Source of the DNA: Lunatimonas salinarum
GTDB taxonomy: Bacteria > Bacteroidota > Bacteroidia > Cytophagales > Cyclobacteriaceae
Assembly: GCF_017811155.1 (NCBI RefSeq)
Contig: NZ_JACVCV010000007.1
Span: 186,001 to 250,000 of the forward strand
Length of the DNA: 64,000 nucleotides
Direction: 5' to 3'
The first letter of the stretch is position 1. Each line of letters opens with the position of its first letter. This document shows, in pieces, positions 1 to 8,985 of this stretch. The notes beneath the pieces were generated by a model that did not search any database, was not told the DNA's origin, and saw only the letters and a program-made list of their open reading frames with translations. A program made the position numbers and the translations under genes.

Positions 1-1277
1 ATGGCGAGCTTGAAAAGTACGAAGGCTATTGTACGGATGTGTTCTTTTCGGAAGCGATGGCGTTTATAGAAGAAAATAAGGATACACCGTTTTTCGCCTA
101 CATTTCCACCAATGCACCCCATGGACCGCTAAACGTACCTAAGGAATATATTGATCTATACAAAGATTACTGCGAAGAAGAGCTTCCTGAGCGATTCAAA
201 AGATTCTATGGGATGATTACCAACATTGATGACAACTTTAAGCGGCTGGAGCAAAAGCTGCAGGAGTTGGAGCTGACAGACAATACCATCCTGATTTTTA
301 CTACGGACAATGGTACTGCGGGTGGAAACAGAATATTCGATGCTGGTATGAGGGGTGCCAAGGCATCGGTATACGAAGGTGGCCACCGGGTACCCCTGTT
401 TATCCGTTGGCCAGACGGACAGCTGACAGGCGGTAAAGACATTGACAACTTGGTGGCACACTACGATTTGCTTCCCACCTTTGTGGATCTTCTTGGGCTG
501 GATTTCAATCCGGTGAAGCCGCTTGATGGCATCAGCCTTAAACCTTTACTGACGGAAACCGCCAAGTCTTGGCCCAACAGGGTCATGTACGTGGATACCC
601 AGCGGCTGCAAAATCTAGTCAAGTACAAAGATTACTCCGTGATGGATGATCGCTGGAGATTGGTAAATGGCAAAGAACTCTATGACATGACGAATGATAA
701 AATCCAGTCCAACAATGTTATTGACCAGCATCCGTTGGTGGTGGAAAAACTATTGTTAGGGTACGAAAAATGGTGGCAGTCTATCATGGATGAGGGGCCG
801 AATGAACGCTATGCTTATATAAAAGTAGGTGCTGGAAAAGAGAGTCCCAGCCGTATCAACGCCCACGATATGTTGACGGGAAAGCATGGTTCATCATGGC
901 ATCAGAATGGAGCGACTTCGGCGGCACAGGCTACCGGGCGATGGAAGATCGAATTTGTGGAAGATGGCGAGTATGCGATTTCGATACGCAGATTTCCCAG
1001 GGAGAGTGGCTTGGCAATCAACGCGACCTTTCCCACACAGGACAAGCCGGTGGAACTTGAAAGGGCAAAGATAGGCAGTGATAAAGCAGATTTTGAACAA
1101 GCATATATTTATGTAGCTAATTTGGAAGGAACCAAAAATATTGAAGCGGATCAGGAAGAAGTCACTTTTACGGGGCATGTTTCCGCAGGCAAGTACGATA
1201 TCGAAGCACAACTCATTGACGCTGCAAAAAGAGTTTACCCTGCGTACTATGTGTATATCGAGAAATTGCCTCGATAA
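1..1277 (+). CDS. Sulfatase (S1 family), 5'-truncated by window edge
   Basis: This is the C-terminal part of a formylglycine-dependent sulfatase, which hydrolyses sulfate esters of sugars or glycans, probably in the periplasm. The frame is open from base 3, so the true start and the FGly (C-x-P-x-R) site lie outside the window. Visible family marks are the NAPHGP motif near the left end, the LIFTTDNGT metal-ligand segment around base 300, and the EGGHRVPLFIRWP segment just after it. The last ~150 residues form an extra C-terminal domain (from about GSSWHQNGATS) typical of long Bacteroidota sulfatases and likely a beta-rich cap. The next sulfatase starts 20 bases downstream, so the two are probably co-transcribed. 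The substrate cannot be deduced. Confidence 0.93.
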   Translation, partial: GELEKYEGYCTDVFFSEAMAFIEENKDTPFFAYISTNAPHGPLNVPKEYIDLYKDYCEEELPERFKRFYGMITNIDDNFKRLEQKLQELELTDNTILIFTTDNGTAGGNRIFDAGMRGAKASVYEGGHRVPLFIRWPDGQLTGGKDIDNLVAHYDLLPTFVDLLGLDFNPVKPLDGISLKPLLTETAKSWPNRVMYVDTQRLQNLVKYKDYSVMDDRWRLVNGKELYDMTNDKIQSNNVIDQHPLVVEKLLLGYEKWWQSIMDEGPNERYAYIKVGAGKESPSRINAHDMLTGKHGSSWHQNGATSAAQATGRWKIEFVEDGEYAISIRRFPRESGLAINATFPTQDKPVELERAKIGSDKADFEQAYIYVANLEGTKNIEADQEEVTFTGHVSAGKYDIEAQLIDAAKRVYPAYYVYIEKLPR

Positions 1278-1297
1278 TTTTAATCCAGGGGTCTTTT

Positions 1298-2938
1298 ATG
1301 AAAAATAGGAAGATAAAGCACCATTTGATCCTGCTATTGCTCCTAGGAGCGATGGGTTTTTTGACAAATTGTAAAGAATACGATCAGGAGGTCAAGAAAC
1401 CAAATATCGTTTTTGTCTTAGCAGACGATATGAGATGGGACTACTTAGGGGCGATAGGAGCCAACGCTGTTGTTCAAACTCCTAATCTGGATAAGCTCGC
1501 CGCTGAGGGAACCCTTTTCAGTAATGCATTTGTCACGTCCGCCATTTGTACCCCAAGCAGAACGTCCATTTTAACAGGGATGTACGAACGAAAGCATGGC
1601 GTCACCTTTGGCTCCAATTCCGTCATGACGGAAGAAGCTTTTGCCCAAACCTACCCCATGCTCCTTCGTGAAAATGGTTACTACACGGGTTGGGTGGGCA
1701 AGAATCACACGCCTGTCGGGAAAAGCGAAAAGGGACTCGGGTATAAAAGTGGCGTGATGGAGGAATCGTTTGACTACTGGAGGGCGGGTCACGGGCATCT
1801 TTCCTTTTACCCCAAGAATGTGCATGAGATTTTCCAAGATGCCAATGCAGACAATCAGATAGATATCATTCAAGAGGCGGTAGATGAATTTTTAAGTATT
1901 GATGAGGCGTTGGTGACCTCCCAAAGCTTCCTACGTACCCGTCCCACAGACCAGCCATTTTGCCTGATGATCAACTTTAACGTTCCCCATAGCAACGGGA
2001 CTAACTCGATGAAACAGTTGCCGGATGACCCTGAGCTGTATCGATCAGCCTACCGGGATCAGATCGATCAGATTCCCTTGCCTGCTGATTACATTGCCTA
2101 TGATTCCATCCAAACGCCCAAGCTGCCGGTGGATGTGTATAACGGGCAATACCTGCCAAGTTATAACTGGACGAAAACGGCAAAATCACTCAAGGAGAAT
2201 CAGATTAGAACGATCCAAACCGTGACAGGCATAGATCAGGTCGTGGGGAAAATCGTGGAGGAACTTTCAAGACAGGGAATCCTTGACAATACCATCATCG
2301 TTTTTACGTCGGATCATGGTCTCTTTCATGGGGAATTTGGGCTAGCCGGCAAGACCTTCCTCTACGACATAGATTTGATAATTCCCATGATTATATATGC
2401 TCCTGGGTTGTCTAATGGTAGAGTTGCGGACGAAATAGCGCTCAACATCGATATAGCCCCTACACTTCTTGATTTTGCCGGCATAGGAATACCTGCTGCC
2501 ATGCAAGGAAAAAGTCTAAAACCTATCCTTGAGAATTCCCAGAAAGATTGGAGAGCGGATTTTTTCAGCGAGAACCTGTTTATGGAACAAAACTACCCAA
2601 GAATGGAGGCCGTTCGCTCCAAGGATTGGAAGTATATTCGGTATTATAGCAAGGAAAAGGATCAGCGGCATGTTCTATCCTTAATTGCACCTTTTATGGG
2701 CGAGGAGCCGATTTATGAAGAGCTGTTTAATTTAAAAGATGATCCCCATGAAAGGCATAATCTGGCGGATGAAAAAGATAAGCAAGAGGTATTGGCAATG
2801 CTTAGAAGTAGATGCAACGCGTTGATGATCGAGGCAAAAGGGGATAGCCAATTACCCAAAACCTATATTTCGGATTTCGAGGACAAGGGCTTTAAAGATA
2901 GTGTGGAATTGATTTATGCTAGATTGGATTTTGATTGA
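1298..2938 (+). CDS. Sulfatase lipoprotein (S1 family, Cys-type)
   Basis: A 546-residue sulfatase with a lipoprotein signal: a hydrophobic stretch at 9-22 and lipobox LTNC with Cys25, so it is probably membrane-anchored. The N-terminal metal site is seen at ADD (42-44). The FGly motif C-T-P-S-R has Cys84 and Arg88. A VGKNH segment near 135 replaces the more usual FGKWH, keeping the Lys. TSDHG around 336-340 carries further metal ligands. A Cys-type FGly site needs a radical-SAM sulfatase-maturating enzyme, and none is encoded in this window. It starts 20 bases after the preceding sulfatase, in an operon-like arrangement. The family is clear; the sugar substrate is unknown. Confidence 0.95.
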   Translation: MKNRKIKHHLILLLLLGAMGFLTNCKEYDQEVKKPNIVFVLADDMRWDYLGAIGANAVVQTPNLDKLAAEGTLFSNAFVTSAICTPSRTSILTGMYERKHGVTFGSNSVMTEEAFAQTYPMLLRENGYYTGWVGKNHTPVGKSEKGLGYKSGVMEESFDYWRAGHGHLSFYPKNVHEIFQDANADNQIDIIQEAVDEFLSIDEALVTSQSFLRTRPTDQPFCLMINFNVPHSNGTNSMKQLPDDPELYRSAYRDQIDQIPLPADYIAYDSIQTPKLPVDVYNGQYLPSYNWTKTAKSLKENQIRTIQTVTGIDQVVGKIVEELSRQGILDNTIIVFTSDHGLFHGEFGLAGKTFLYDIDLIIPMIIYAPGLSNGRVADEIALNIDIAPTLLDFAGIGIPAAMQGKSLKPILENSQKDWRADFFSENLFMEQNYPRMEAVRSKDWKYIRYYSKEKDQRHVLSLIAPFMGEEPIYEELFNLKDDPHERHNLADEKDKQEVLAMLRSRCNALMIEAKGDSQLPKTYISDFEDKGFKDSVELIYARLDFD

Positions 2939-3100
2939 GGTAAGGCTAGCGGATAAAGTAGAAATGGTGTGTATATGAATGAGCATGAATTGCTAGAGGT
3001 AGAGGTCATAGAGGCTTAATTCGATTAGGAAGAAGCGACTACAAAGACCTGAAAGACAAAAAATTTTGGCAAATTAGTTTTTTTGTACGTAAGTAAAATT

Positions 3101-3108
3101 TATCTTTG
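3101..3108 (+). promoter_or_regulatory. Bacteroidota-type -7 element (TATCTTTG) for the toxin-antitoxin pair
   Basis: TATCTTTG fits the Bacteroidota sigma-ABfr -7 consensus TAnnTTTG exactly. A TTTG at 3082-3085 could be the -33 element, but the 15-base spacing is shorter than usual. The element is 25 bases before the ATG at 3134. It also argues against a more upstream start at 3083, which would lie before the transcription start. Confidence 0.5.
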
Positions 3109-3133
3109 TCGTATAACTAAAAATAGAACTACT

Positions 3134-3388
3134 ATGGACGCCAAAATCACACTTTCCTTCGATAGGCAGGTTATTGAAAAGGCCAAAGCGTTCGCGGCTT
3201 CCCAGCAGATAAGTTTATCCAGACTTACAGAATTTTTGTATGCTCAGATCACGTCTGGGGACTATAAGTCCTTGGACGAGTTGCCAATTTCTGATTGGGT
3301 GCATATGGTGGCGGAGGGCCCTGCCGAATATAAAAAGCCATCTTCCCGAAAGTCATTGAAAGATGACTATTTTGAATCCAAGAAATGA
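3134..3388 (+). CDS. Antitoxin-like protein, DUF6364-type
   Basis: An 84-residue protein that is probably the antitoxin and DNA-binding partner of the PIN protein encoded next. The N-terminus (MDAKITLSFDRQVIEKAK) looks like a ribbon-helix-helix style strand-helix and matches DUF6364-type antitoxins as I recall them. The C-terminus is charged and Lys-rich, as expected for a toxin-wrapping tail. The frame opens earlier (3083), but ATG 3134 is preferred because it follows a consensus -7 element and an A-rich leader. The stop overlaps the toxin start (ATGA), implying translational coupling. Autoregulation of the shared promoter is expected by analogy, not shown. Confidence 0.72.
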   Translation: MDAKITLSFDRQVIEKAKAFAASQQISLSRLTEFLYAQITSGDYKSLDELPISDWVHMVAEGPAEYKKPSSRKSLKDDYFESKK

Positions 3389-3798
3389 AGCTGTTTCTGG
3401 ATGCAAATATCTTGATTTCCGTGCTCAATCAGGAATATCCAGTTTTCAACTATACTTCTAGGATCTTGAGTCTGGCTGATCGAACTCCCTATCAGTTGTT
3501 TACGTCCCCTATATGTTTGGCGATCTCTTTTTATTTCTCTGAAAAGAAAAGTGGATCAAAGGTGGCGAAAAGTAAAATCCAAGTTTTGACTTCAAAAATA
3601 GGAAGCACCTGTGTGGATCATGAAGTGGTCACAAAAGCAATCAATAACAAGCGCGTAATTGATTTTGAGGATGGCCTGGAGTATTATTCAGCGATTAAGG
3701 AAGGTTGTCAACTGATTATAACAGAGAACGTATCGGATTTTTTCTACGCTGAGATTCCCGTAATGGACAGTCGACAGTTTATACGGGAGTTTTTTTGA
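3385..3798 (+). CDS. PIN-domain toxin (VapC-like ribonuclease)
   Basis: A 137-residue PIN-domain protein, likely a metal-dependent endoribonuclease toxin. Acidic residues expected in a PIN active site are visible: Asp6 in KLFLDANIL at the N-terminus, an acidic Glu/Asp in VIDFEDGLEYYSA around residues 90-100, and TENVSDF near 115-121, the usual site of the last acidic cluster. Length is normal for VapC. It overlaps the upstream antitoxin gene by four bases. The pair sits between sulfatase genes and probably acts as a stabilisation cassette for an accessory locus, which is inference. Alternative: a non-toxic PIN nuclease. Confidence 0.78.
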   Translation: MKLFLDANILISVLNQEYPVFNYTSRILSLADRTPYQLFTSPICLAISFYFSEKKSGSKVAKSKIQVLTSKIGSTCVDHEVVTKAINNKRVIDFEDGLEYYSAIKEGCQLIITENVSDFFYAEIPVMDSRQFIREFF

Positions 3799-4164
3799 TT
3801 TGCTTCTTCTGATGTAAGTACCGGCCAAGGCGATACGTCCGAAAGGGTGATTTCTGACGGTATTTCCAAATCAACCATTGAGTCAAGGATGTATCAAGAA
3901 CCTGCCGCGCATTGGTCAGCACTAAATAGCTTTGACGGACAGCATGCATCTGGGATGGTATACCATTGCAGTGAATAAATGCATCCTCCTTTGGAGGTGA
4001 TTGGTAGTGAACCGCCTAGTTGTTTTCAGGAATACCCAATCCGCTGGAAGATAGGTTATTAGATCTTAGGGTCTCCTGTGTATTGTTTCCGAATTTTTTT
4101 AGATTTTTTTTAACGGTAATTATGCGTTAACTTGAAGTTCCCACCCAAAATATACACTAGGAAT
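3799..4164 (+). other. Gene-free stretch of ~365 bases
   Basis: Both strands are interrupted by stops and I recognise no protein remnant. The last ~80 bases become AT-rich (T-runs around 4097-4112) and probably hold the promoter of the next sulfatase, but no clean TAnnTTTG was found. Confidence 0.5.
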
Positions 4165-5613
4165 ATGATCGAACTAGAATCCAAGAGCAGGCCTATTTGG
4201 TGCGTTATCCAAATCAGCTCCTTTTTGTATTCCTTACTCTTGGTACCGGTTTACGCGCATAATACCCCTGACAGACCCAACATCATTTTAATTATGGCCG
4301 ACGACCTGGGCTGGGGGGATGTGGGGTTTAACGGGAATCTGTACATCAAGACTCCTGCATTGGATGAAATGGCTAAGCAGGGCATACAGATGAACCGATT
4401 CTATTCGGCTTCTGCAGTTTGTTCGCCCACGCGGGGAAGTGCACTGACAGGAAGACATCCGGAACGGTATGGAATCACCCATGCCAATGTGGGCCACTTG
4501 AAAAGGCAAGAGATTACGCTCGCCGAAGTATTGAAGGGCCAAGGCTATCGTACCGGGCATTTTGGCAAGTGGCATTTAGGAACCCTGACCGTAAAAGAAC
4601 AAGATGCCAACAGAGGTGGACCCGCAGGGGCAAAGGATTATTCCCCACCATGGGAAAACGGATTTGATGTCTGCTTTTCCACGGAGTCCAAAGTGCCCAC
4701 CTGGGATCCTATGGTAACCCCGGATGCAAGTGCTGGAGATATCGGTAAGCGGACACCGGGAGAACATTTCGGTACCTACTACTGGGTCGGTGAAGACCAA
4801 AAGGTCTCCGATAACCTGGAAGGAGACGATTCCCGGGTGATTATGGACAGGGTTATACCCTTTATCAAAGACGCGGCAGAAGAGAAAACTCCCTTTTTCA
4901 CGGTGGTCTGGTTTCATACTCCCCATCTCCCCGTGCTGGCTGGACCGGAGTACCGAGCACTTTATCCGGAACTGTCCGAAGATAAGCAACATTATTTTGG
5001 GAGTATCACCGCTATGGACGAACAGATAGGAAGATTGAGGGAAACCCTCCGGGAATTGGGTGTGGCGGACGATACGATGATCTGGTTTTGCAGTGACAAT
5101 GGTCCGGAAGGGAAGGAACAGGTCAATCGGACCCAGGGTTCCGCTGGGCCGTTTAGAGGGCGGAAGCGCAGTCTTTATGAAGGTGGTGTACGGGTTCCCG
5201 CCGTATTGGAATGGCCGGCAAAAATCTCAAAAGGAAGGAAAACCAACCTGCCCGTGTCAACGAACGATTACTTTCCTACCATTTTGGGGATTTTGGGCTT
5301 TGAGAATGAAGACCAAGCCCATCCACTGGACGGAGTGAATGTCTTTCCCTACCTAGCGGATCAGGTAGAGAAAAGACCCAATCCGATTTTTTTTAAGTTT
5401 CAAAAACAGGAAGCCATCATGGACAATCAGTTCAAGTTGTATTCTTCCGATGAAGGCAATACCTATGAACTCTATGACTTGATCAAGGATCCCGGAGAAA
5501 GGGAGGATGTTTCAACCTCATATCCGGATAAGGTCAGTAATCTTTCTGCTCAGTTAAAAGCATGGTTGCTTTCCTGCCAGGAAAGCAATAGCGGTCATGA
5601 TTACGTTAAATAG
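4165..5613 (+). CDS. Sulfatase (S1 family, Cys-type), secreted
   Basis: A 482-residue sulfatase. The frame could start at a TTG at 4132, but ATG 4165 gives a cleaner signal peptide: a basic N-region, then a hydrophobic stretch ending at VYAHN. It follows an AGGA close upstream. Residues from this start: MADDLGWGD near 45-53 (metal Asp pair), C-S-P-T-R with Cys86 and Arg90 (FGly site), TGHFGKWHLGTL near 127-138, and WFCSDNGPEG near 310-319. The Cys-type site requires enzymatic maturation not encoded here. The protein resembles arylsulfatase A-like members of S1, but the substrate is unknown. It stands 270 bases upstream of the next sulfatase. Confidence 0.95.
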   Translation: MIELESKSRPIWCVIQISSFLYSLLLVPVYAHNTPDRPNIILIMADDLGWGDVGFNGNLYIKTPALDEMAKQGIQMNRFYSASAVCSPTRGSALTGRHPERYGITHANVGHLKRQEITLAEVLKGQGYRTGHFGKWHLGTLTVKEQDANRGGPAGAKDYSPPWENGFDVCFSTESKVPTWDPMVTPDASAGDIGKRTPGEHFGTYYWVGEDQKVSDNLEGDDSRVIMDRVIPFIKDAAEEKTPFFTVVWFHTPHLPVLAGPEYRALYPELSEDKQHYFGSITAMDEQIGRLRETLRELGVADDTMIWFCSDNGPEGKEQVNRTQGSAGPFRGRKRSLYEGGVRVPAVLEWPAKISKGRKTNLPVSTNDYFPTILGILGFENEDQAHPLDGVNVFPYLADQVEKRPNPIFFKFQKQEAIMDNQFKLYSSDEGNTYELYDLIKDPGEREDVSTSYPDKVSNLSAQLKAWLLSCQESNSGHDYVK

Positions 5614-5882
5614 ATGAGATACGATGATTTTGAGCCCATGAAGAATTTCCCAGGAAGGTATCCGCTTGGCCGGCTTCATGCAGGCAGCGGATTAAAAGAA
5701 GGGCCGATCCCTTCCCCCCGATGGCTAAAAGTGAGTCTGATACTACCTGGAAGCCTTGCGGCACAAAGTATGAGGAGGGATCACTGGTCGAGCGTGCTGG
5801 GGGATGAGGCCTTGGCTCTTTATCCAATAACCGCCTATTCGGCTTACATGAATTAGAACCTAGTGTGTAAATTAAAGATCTA

Positions 5883-7271
5883 ATGAAAAAGCTAACGACT
5901 TTGTTTTTTATACTATTCCTTGTCGAATATGGTGCATTTTGTTCGGAGGACGATCGGCCTAATATTGTATTTATATTTGCTGACGACTGGGGTTGGGGCG
6001 ATCTTTCATGTCATGGACATCCCTATATTAAGACCCCAAACATTGACCGACTTGCGGTTGAAGGAACCGATTTTACCCGCTTCACCGTAGCATCCGGTGT
6101 CTGTTCACCCAGTCGGGCTGCGGTTGTGACTGGCCAGTTTCCGGCCCGACAAAGCATTATTCAGCACTTTGATGTAGTTCCCAACAATGTCCGTCGCGGA
6201 ATGCCAGATTGGCTTTCACCCGAAGCACCATCGCTACCCCGTTTTTTACAGGAAGCTGGTTACCGCACCGCCCTCTTTGGGAAGTGGCATTTGTCCAATA
6301 GCCCCGTTACGGATTCACCAAGACCCGATGCTTATGGTTACGACGATTATGCCGCATTTAACTGCTCCGGAGAAGAGATGCCCTGGTTCGAAGATACGAA
6401 TTTGGCAAGCGCATTTATAGAAGAAAGCGTTCATCGTGATCAGCCCTTCTTCATCAACCTTTGGATACACGAGCCCCACACTCCCCATCATTCACTGCCA
6501 AAATACGAACGAATGTTTGACCACCTGGAACATCGGGAGGATCAAATATACGCAGCAGTGCTAGCCCATGCGGACGAGCGAATCGGTCAACTGCTCGCTA
6601 CCTTAGACCGTTTGGGAATTACAGACCAAACCCTGGTTATTTTTAGCTCCGATAACGGTCCGGAGCGTGCCAGACCCGGCACGGAACTTTTATTGATGGA
6701 TGATCACGCCACGGGATCTGGGTGGAACACAGCCGCGTCCAAGGGTACTACCGGTGGTCGACGAGGTTTTAAAGCGGCAGTTTTCGAAGGAGGTATAGGT
6801 GTGCCTTTTATCGCCCGTTGGCCAGGGCAGATCAAGGCGGGCATGATTGATGACGAATCTCTTATCTCGGCGGTGGACCTTTTACCTACCTTTTGTGAAC
6901 TGGCTGCGGCTAAGTTGCCTGATGATTATGTGTCTGACGGAATAAGCTTTACCAGCGTGTTGAAGGGCGAACCTATGCCGCAACGAAAAAAGCCTCTTTT
7001 CTGGAAGATCCATCCCGGATCTCGTCATGGTTCTGATCACTGGGCTGCCTTTGCCGTTGTACATGATCAATGGAAACTCGTCACGAATAGTGACCATTCC
7101 CGAGTCGCGCTATTTAATATATCCAAAGACGTTGGTGAGTCTAAGGACCTGCATGCTGAGAAGCCAGAAACAGTGACTGATCTTCTTGCCATGTTGAAAG
7201 CCTGGAAAGCTACGCTACCAGACGGGCCCTTTGGTGATGTTTTTTCAACGCTTAGAAAACCAGTAAATTAA
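5883..7271 (+). CDS. Sulfatase (S1 family, Cys-type), secreted
   Basis: A 462-residue sulfatase with an N-terminal signal peptide (MKKLTTLFFILFLVEYGAFC). Metal ligands are seen in FADDWGWGD (32-40). The FGly motif C-S-P-S-R has Cys74 and Arg78. FGKWHLSN gives the conserved Lys/His pair. An FSSDNGPE segment and the VFEGGIGVPFIARWPG block complete the fold. The length is typical of single-domain S1 sulfatases with no extra C-terminal domain. Cys20 followed by Ser-Glu-Asp could also be read as a lipobox, so lipid anchoring is possible. It lies in a row with the other sulfatases but with a 270-base gap, so it may have its own promoter. Confidence 0.95.
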   Translation: MKKLTTLFFILFLVEYGAFCSEDDRPNIVFIFADDWGWGDLSCHGHPYIKTPNIDRLAVEGTDFTRFTVASGVCSPSRAAVVTGQFPARQSIIQHFDVVPNNVRRGMPDWLSPEAPSLPRFLQEAGYRTALFGKWHLSNSPVTDSPRPDAYGYDDYAAFNCSGEEMPWFEDTNLASAFIEESVHRDQPFFINLWIHEPHTPHHSLPKYERMFDHLEHREDQIYAAVLAHADERIGQLLATLDRLGITDQTLVIFSSDNGPERARPGTELLLMDDHATGSGWNTAASKGTTGGRRGFKAAVFEGGIGVPFIARWPGQIKAGMIDDESLISAVDLLPTFCELAAAKLPDDYVSDGISFTSVLKGEPMPQRKKPLFWKIHPGSRHGSDHWAAFAVVHDQWKLVTNSDHSRVALFNISKDVGESKDLHAEKPETVTDLLAMLKAWKATLPDGPFGDVFSTLRKPVN

Positions 7272-7476
7272 ACCCTGAGTAGATAGGGAGATAACCTTTT
7301 TAAGGTATATTCTTTCCGATTCGTAAAGGCTTGGTTTATAATCAAGGAATAGGGTGAAATTGAATTTTATAAAATCGTATTCAAGATTTATTTTTAGATT
7401 TATGGCAATACAGTAGAGGCCTGAAAGAAACCCATAAGGTAAAAGTTACCTTTAAAGGCAGATCATCATACACCTT

Positions 7477-8643
7477 ATGAAAGTACATAAAAGTTTAGAA
7501 TCAAGCAGTTACTATTCCAGTTGGATCTTTATGGTTTTCTGTTTATTAGCAACCCTCTCGGAATCGATGGGTCAAAGCTACCCGACCTATCAAACCGCAA
7601 GGGATGGAAAGCTATTCAAGATTTTTCAATTCCCAACCGATCAAATACCAAGAATCGATGGGGATTTCAGTGACTGGGAGATCGTTCCGAAGGATTATAC
7701 CTATGGTACCGATGAATTGAATGATACTGAAGATGGCATGGGAACCGACATTTCTCCCGAAGATCTTGACGTAAAAGTGACCATCGGTTGGGTAAAGGAG
7801 ATGAATCGTCTTTACTTTAAGTATGAGGCCTATGATGATTTTTGGGATTTTGAGCGGTTCAATCCGGAGGGTTATTTAAACGATATATTTGAGATCGTGG
7901 TCGATGGGGACCTTTCGGGTGGGCCATTTATCTACAATCCCCTGTATGATCGAAACGACCTGAAATGGGAGCCCCAATCCGACGCCTACATCGAAAATCA
8001 TCTAAATTTCAGCGGCGTTCACGCCCAAAACTACCATATTTTCACCCCACCCGTAAACAATGCGTGGGTGCTGGTGTGGGGCAGCCAACCCTGGATTTCC
8101 GAGTTCCCTAAGGCAAACTACGCCTACGACTTTGATTTTAAACACGGCGAAAGTGGCACGCTGCGACTGGAAGGGTGGATCACTCCCTATGATTATGCAC
8201 CTCACGACGGACCTGAAGGTGCGATCGAATCCAAGTTATGGGAAAACAAGGTGATCGGCCTTTCCTGGTCGATCTTGGACTTTGATGGGGGGAAAAGGGA
8301 AGGCCATGTTAATCTCTCTCATGATGTCCGGATGGTCAGCAATGCCTCTTATCTGTGTGCCTTTAAGTTGATGCCCTTGGAGGAGCAGTTTCTGCCACCA
8401 ATTAAAGCGGATTGGACTTTTGAAGTGATAGACAAGGATAGGGGAATAGTGGCGTTTAAGGACCAATCGGTTGGATTAATCGAGAAATGGACCTGGGATT
8501 TTGGGGATGGAGAAAGCTCCAACGAACAAAACCCGATACATAAGTTTGAAAAAAAGGGAGTCAGAAAGGTCATCACCATGGAAGTCGAAGGCAAGCAGGG
8601 CAGTTCCAAACGAACCCGGTATTGGGAAGTAATGATACCGTAA
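7477..8643 (+). CDS. Secreted CBM9/DOMON-like protein with C-terminal PKD domain
   Basis: A 388-residue exported protein with a hydrophobic signal at about 15-33. Residues ~55-310 read like a CBM9-like sugar-binding beta-sandwich: IDGDFSDWE early on, then acidic, Trp/Tyr-rich segments such as RLYFKYEAYDDFWDFERFN and DIFEIVVDGD. Residues ~318-388 form a PKD domain with the hallmark W-D-F-G-D-G at 340-345. No catalytic signature was seen, so it probably binds glycan at the cell surface or in the periplasm. Position between sulfatases and the ThuA gene supports a role in the same glycan locus. The CBM9 assignment is by resemblance; the PKD call is firm. Confidence 0.75.
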   Translation: MKVHKSLESSSYYSSWIFMVFCLLATLSESMGQSYPTYQTARDGKLFKIFQFPTDQIPRIDGDFSDWEIVPKDYTYGTDELNDTEDGMGTDISPEDLDVKVTIGWVKEMNRLYFKYEAYDDFWDFERFNPEGYLNDIFEIVVDGDLSGGPFIYNPLYDRNDLKWEPQSDAYIENHLNFSGVHAQNYHIFTPPVNNAWVLVWGSQPWISEFPKANYAYDFDFKHGESGTLRLEGWITPYDYAPHDGPEGAIESKLWENKVIGLSWSILDFDGGKREGHVNLSHDVRMVSNASYLCAFKLMPLEEQFLPPIKADWTFEVIDKDRGIVAFKDQSVGLIEKWTWDFGDGESSNEQNPIHKFEKKGVRKVITMEVEGKQGSSKRTRYWEVMIP

Positions 8644-8985
8644 GTACAGGGAATTTTCCGAATTTGTAAAAATCCAGTATTAGCGTGGGTAAATGGGATA
8701 CGAAAGCAGGTATGACCATTCAATTATTAGGTAAATTGATTACCTTAACAGGCAGCGTACGGGAAATCAACATAATAAAATAGGTGCCCTCCGTGCGCAG
8801 GATGTCTTTATATTGGTAGTAAATGGACCGCAGCGATATACCGGAATCGAAGTAAGCTAAATAATAGCAGCGCCATTCGCTCCTCGGTAGCCATTCTCCA
8901 AAAAGGCGTGGCACCACAACCTCGAAATTTACCCAAACGACCGAAAAAATATATGCCCAGATTAGCCGTGTTTCCAATAGCCTGT
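8644..8985 (+). other. Gene-free stretch of ~340 bases
   Basis: It separates the PKD protein from the ThuA gene. A 91-codon reverse frame (8720-8995) exists, but it has no recognisable family, no leader and overlaps the ThuA start, so I do not call it. No terminator or consensus promoter is evident. Confidence 0.4.

Noticed and set aside
5614-5856. 80-codon ORF after a sulfatase
   Set aside because: It begins at the base after the sulfatase stop but has no family likeness, odd composition and no conserved context; treated as intergenic.
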